This document shows, piece by piece, positions 5,596 to 6,131 of a stretch of DNA of 6,131 nt. The position numbers and the translations under genes are program-made. Origin of the DNA: an uncultured Actinomycetes bacterium (lineage in GTDB: Bacteria > Actinomycetota > Actinomycetes > Nanopelagicales > Nanopelagicaceae); assembly GCA_903897475.1 (NCBI GenBank), contig CAIUBS010000013.1, positions 1 through 6,131 on the forward strand, read 5' to 3'. Numbering within the stretch: position 1 is the first letter of the stretch; each line of letters opens with the position of its first letter. Under the pieces are notes generated by a model that saw only the letters and a program-made list of their open reading frames with translations, did not search any database and had not been told where the DNA came from.

Positions 5596-5934
5596 TTAGA
5601 TTGCTGCTTCACCGCTTTCACCGGTTCGAACACGGGTTACAGAATCAACGGCAGTGGCCCATACTTTTCCATCACCAATGTTTCCAGTTCTAGCAGCTTG
5701 CGTAATTACCTTAATTGCCTTGTCAGCAATATCAGATGCAACAAGTACCTCTAATCTAATTTTTGGGATTAGATCGACTTTGTATTGTGCTCCTCGATAA
5801 ACTTCAGTTAATCCAAGCTGCCTACCAAAACCTTTAGCTTCGGAAACAGTCATACCGGTAATCCCAGCATTGACCAGCGCCTCTTTAACATCTTCAAGTT
5901 TTTGCGGCTTAATGATTGCTGTAATTAGCTTCAT
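5596..5934 (-). CDS. glnB: Nitrogen regulatory protein PII
   Basis: This 112-residue protein is a PII signal transducer, a trimer that senses ATP/ADP and 2-oxoglutarate and controls ammonium uptake. The family start MKLITAIIKPQKLEDVKEAL is intact. The T-loop (about 37-55) reads GRQLGLTEVYRGAQYKVDL and keeps Tyr51, the residue modified by GlnD (uridylylation in Proteobacteria, adenylylation in Actinobacteria). The B-loop TGNIGDGK (83-90) and C-terminal R101 and R103 (VTRVRTGE) for nucleotide binding are present. The gene follows amt by 2 nt, so the two are surely co-transcribed, and the product likely blocks the Amt channel when ammonium is plentiful. By partner it could be called glnK. glnD is not next to it, so whether Tyr51 is modified cannot be told. 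Confidence 0.97.
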   Translation of the reverse strand: MKLITAIIKPQKLEDVKEALVNAGITGMTVSEAKGFGRQLGLTEVYRGAQYKVDLIPKIRLEVLVASDIADKAIKVITQAARTGNIGDGKVWATAVDSVTRVRTGESGEAAI

Positions 5935-5936
5935 AA

Positions 5937-6131
5937 TTAAAATCCTCCTCTTGAATTAGAAGTTAACTCATACCCTGTTTCAGCGTGTTGGTCATAATCA
6001 ATACCAGAAATCTCTGCTTCTTCTTTGATTCGAAGTCCCATAGTTTTGTCGATTATGAAACCAATGACTAATGTGACTACAAAGGAGTAGGCCAAGACAA
6101 AAAATGCACCAAAGGCTTGTTTTGCCAATAG
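5937..6131 (-). CDS. amt: Ammonium transporter Amt, C-terminal part (5' end outside window)
   Basis: The minus-strand frame is open from the window edge (codons CTA TTG GCA...) to a TAA at 5937-5939, giving the last 64 residues of an Amt/MEP/Rh-type ammonium channel. LAKQAFGAFFVLAYSF and VVTLVIGFIIDKTMGLR form the last membrane helix, and the cytoplasmic tail EEAEISGIDYDQHAETGYEL is the conserved Amt tail that takes part in subunit coupling and contacts PII. The TTG near the edge is an internal Leu codon, not a start, since the conserved protein continues upstream. The stop is 2 nt before glnB. The amt-PII pair is one of the most conserved gene pairs in bacteria and marks this as ammonium uptake. 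The tail is complete, ending in SRGGF. Confidence 0.95.
   Translation of the reverse strand, partial: LLAKQAFGAFFVLAYSFVVTLVIGFIIDKTMGLRIKEEAEISGIDYDQHAETGYELTSNSRGGF
5943..5952 (-). promoter_or_regulatory. Strong glnB ribosome binding site inside the end of amt
   Basis: AAGAGGAGGA on the minus strand contains a full GGAGG, 9 nt before the glnB ATG. These bases also code for the Arg-Gly-Gly near the end of Amt. Ribosomes finishing amt would cover the site, which points to translational coupling of the pair. Confidence 0.85.

Noticed and set aside
6126..6128. TTG at the right edge as the start of a 63-residue membrane protein
   Set aside because: The frame stays open to the window edge and the sequence is the conserved last helix and tail of Amt, so the TTG is an internal Leu codon of a partial gene.
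1..6131. An undescribed multi-gene system such as defence, secondary metabolism or a mobile island
   Set aside because: Every substantial gene is a recognised housekeeping family in near-normal actinobacterial order; there are no integrase, transposase, repeat-array or toxin-antitoxin signs.

Overview
The window is a compact housekeeping stretch from a low-GC (about 40% by eye), probably genome-streamlined actinobacterium. Evidence for Actinobacteria: Era has the GRPNTGKST form of the P-loop and TKxD in place of NKxD, signal peptidase I carries a Cys-Cys pair before its KxxVNG segment, S16 has a long Ala/Pro/Glu tail, Ffh ends in a basic SGNPAKRAAQE tail, and the gene order follows the actinobacterial amt-glnB-ffh-rpsP-lepB-rnhB-dprA series. 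Low GC and very short gaps suggest a freshwater or marine picoactinobacterium (acI/Nanopelagicales-like). That placement is inference, not proof.

Layout. At the left edge the last 86 codons of an EamA/DMT-type transporter run on the plus strand (1-261). All other genes lie on the minus strand and read right to left: amt (3' end only), glnB (PII), ffh (SRP GTPase), rpsP (S16), lepB (signal peptidase I), rnhB (RNase HII), dprA, era. era and the transporter converge and overlap by 11 bp. The only sizeable gene-free stretch is the 163 bp between ffh and rpsP. It holds two possible stem-loops, a tandem 12-mer and a 23-bp dyad, and is the most likely place for regulation of the rpsP-side genes. The next largest gap, 65 bp, precedes dprA. 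No stretch over 300 bp lacks a gene.

How the genes work together. Amt imports ammonium and PII gates it. Ffh delivers nascent membrane and secreted proteins to the membrane, where LepB cleaves signal peptides. S16 and Era act in 30S assembly. RNase HII removes ribonucleotides from DNA and DprA loads RecA on incoming single-stranded DNA. Compared with the usual actinobacterial locus, several genes are missing at the junctions: glnD between glnB and ffh; the KH protein gene, rimM, trmD and rplS between rpsP and lepB; the DUF2469 gene, yraN and comM between rnhB and dprA.

Translation signals are of two kinds. glnB and rpsP have Shine-Dalgarno sequences, and era has a poorly spaced one. ffh, lepB and dprA have none, but each has a TANNNT hexamer exactly 6 nt before the start codon, the geometry of a leaderless promoter. 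I see no defence system, mobile element, CRISPR array, tRNA or rRNA, and no clearly novel multi-gene system.
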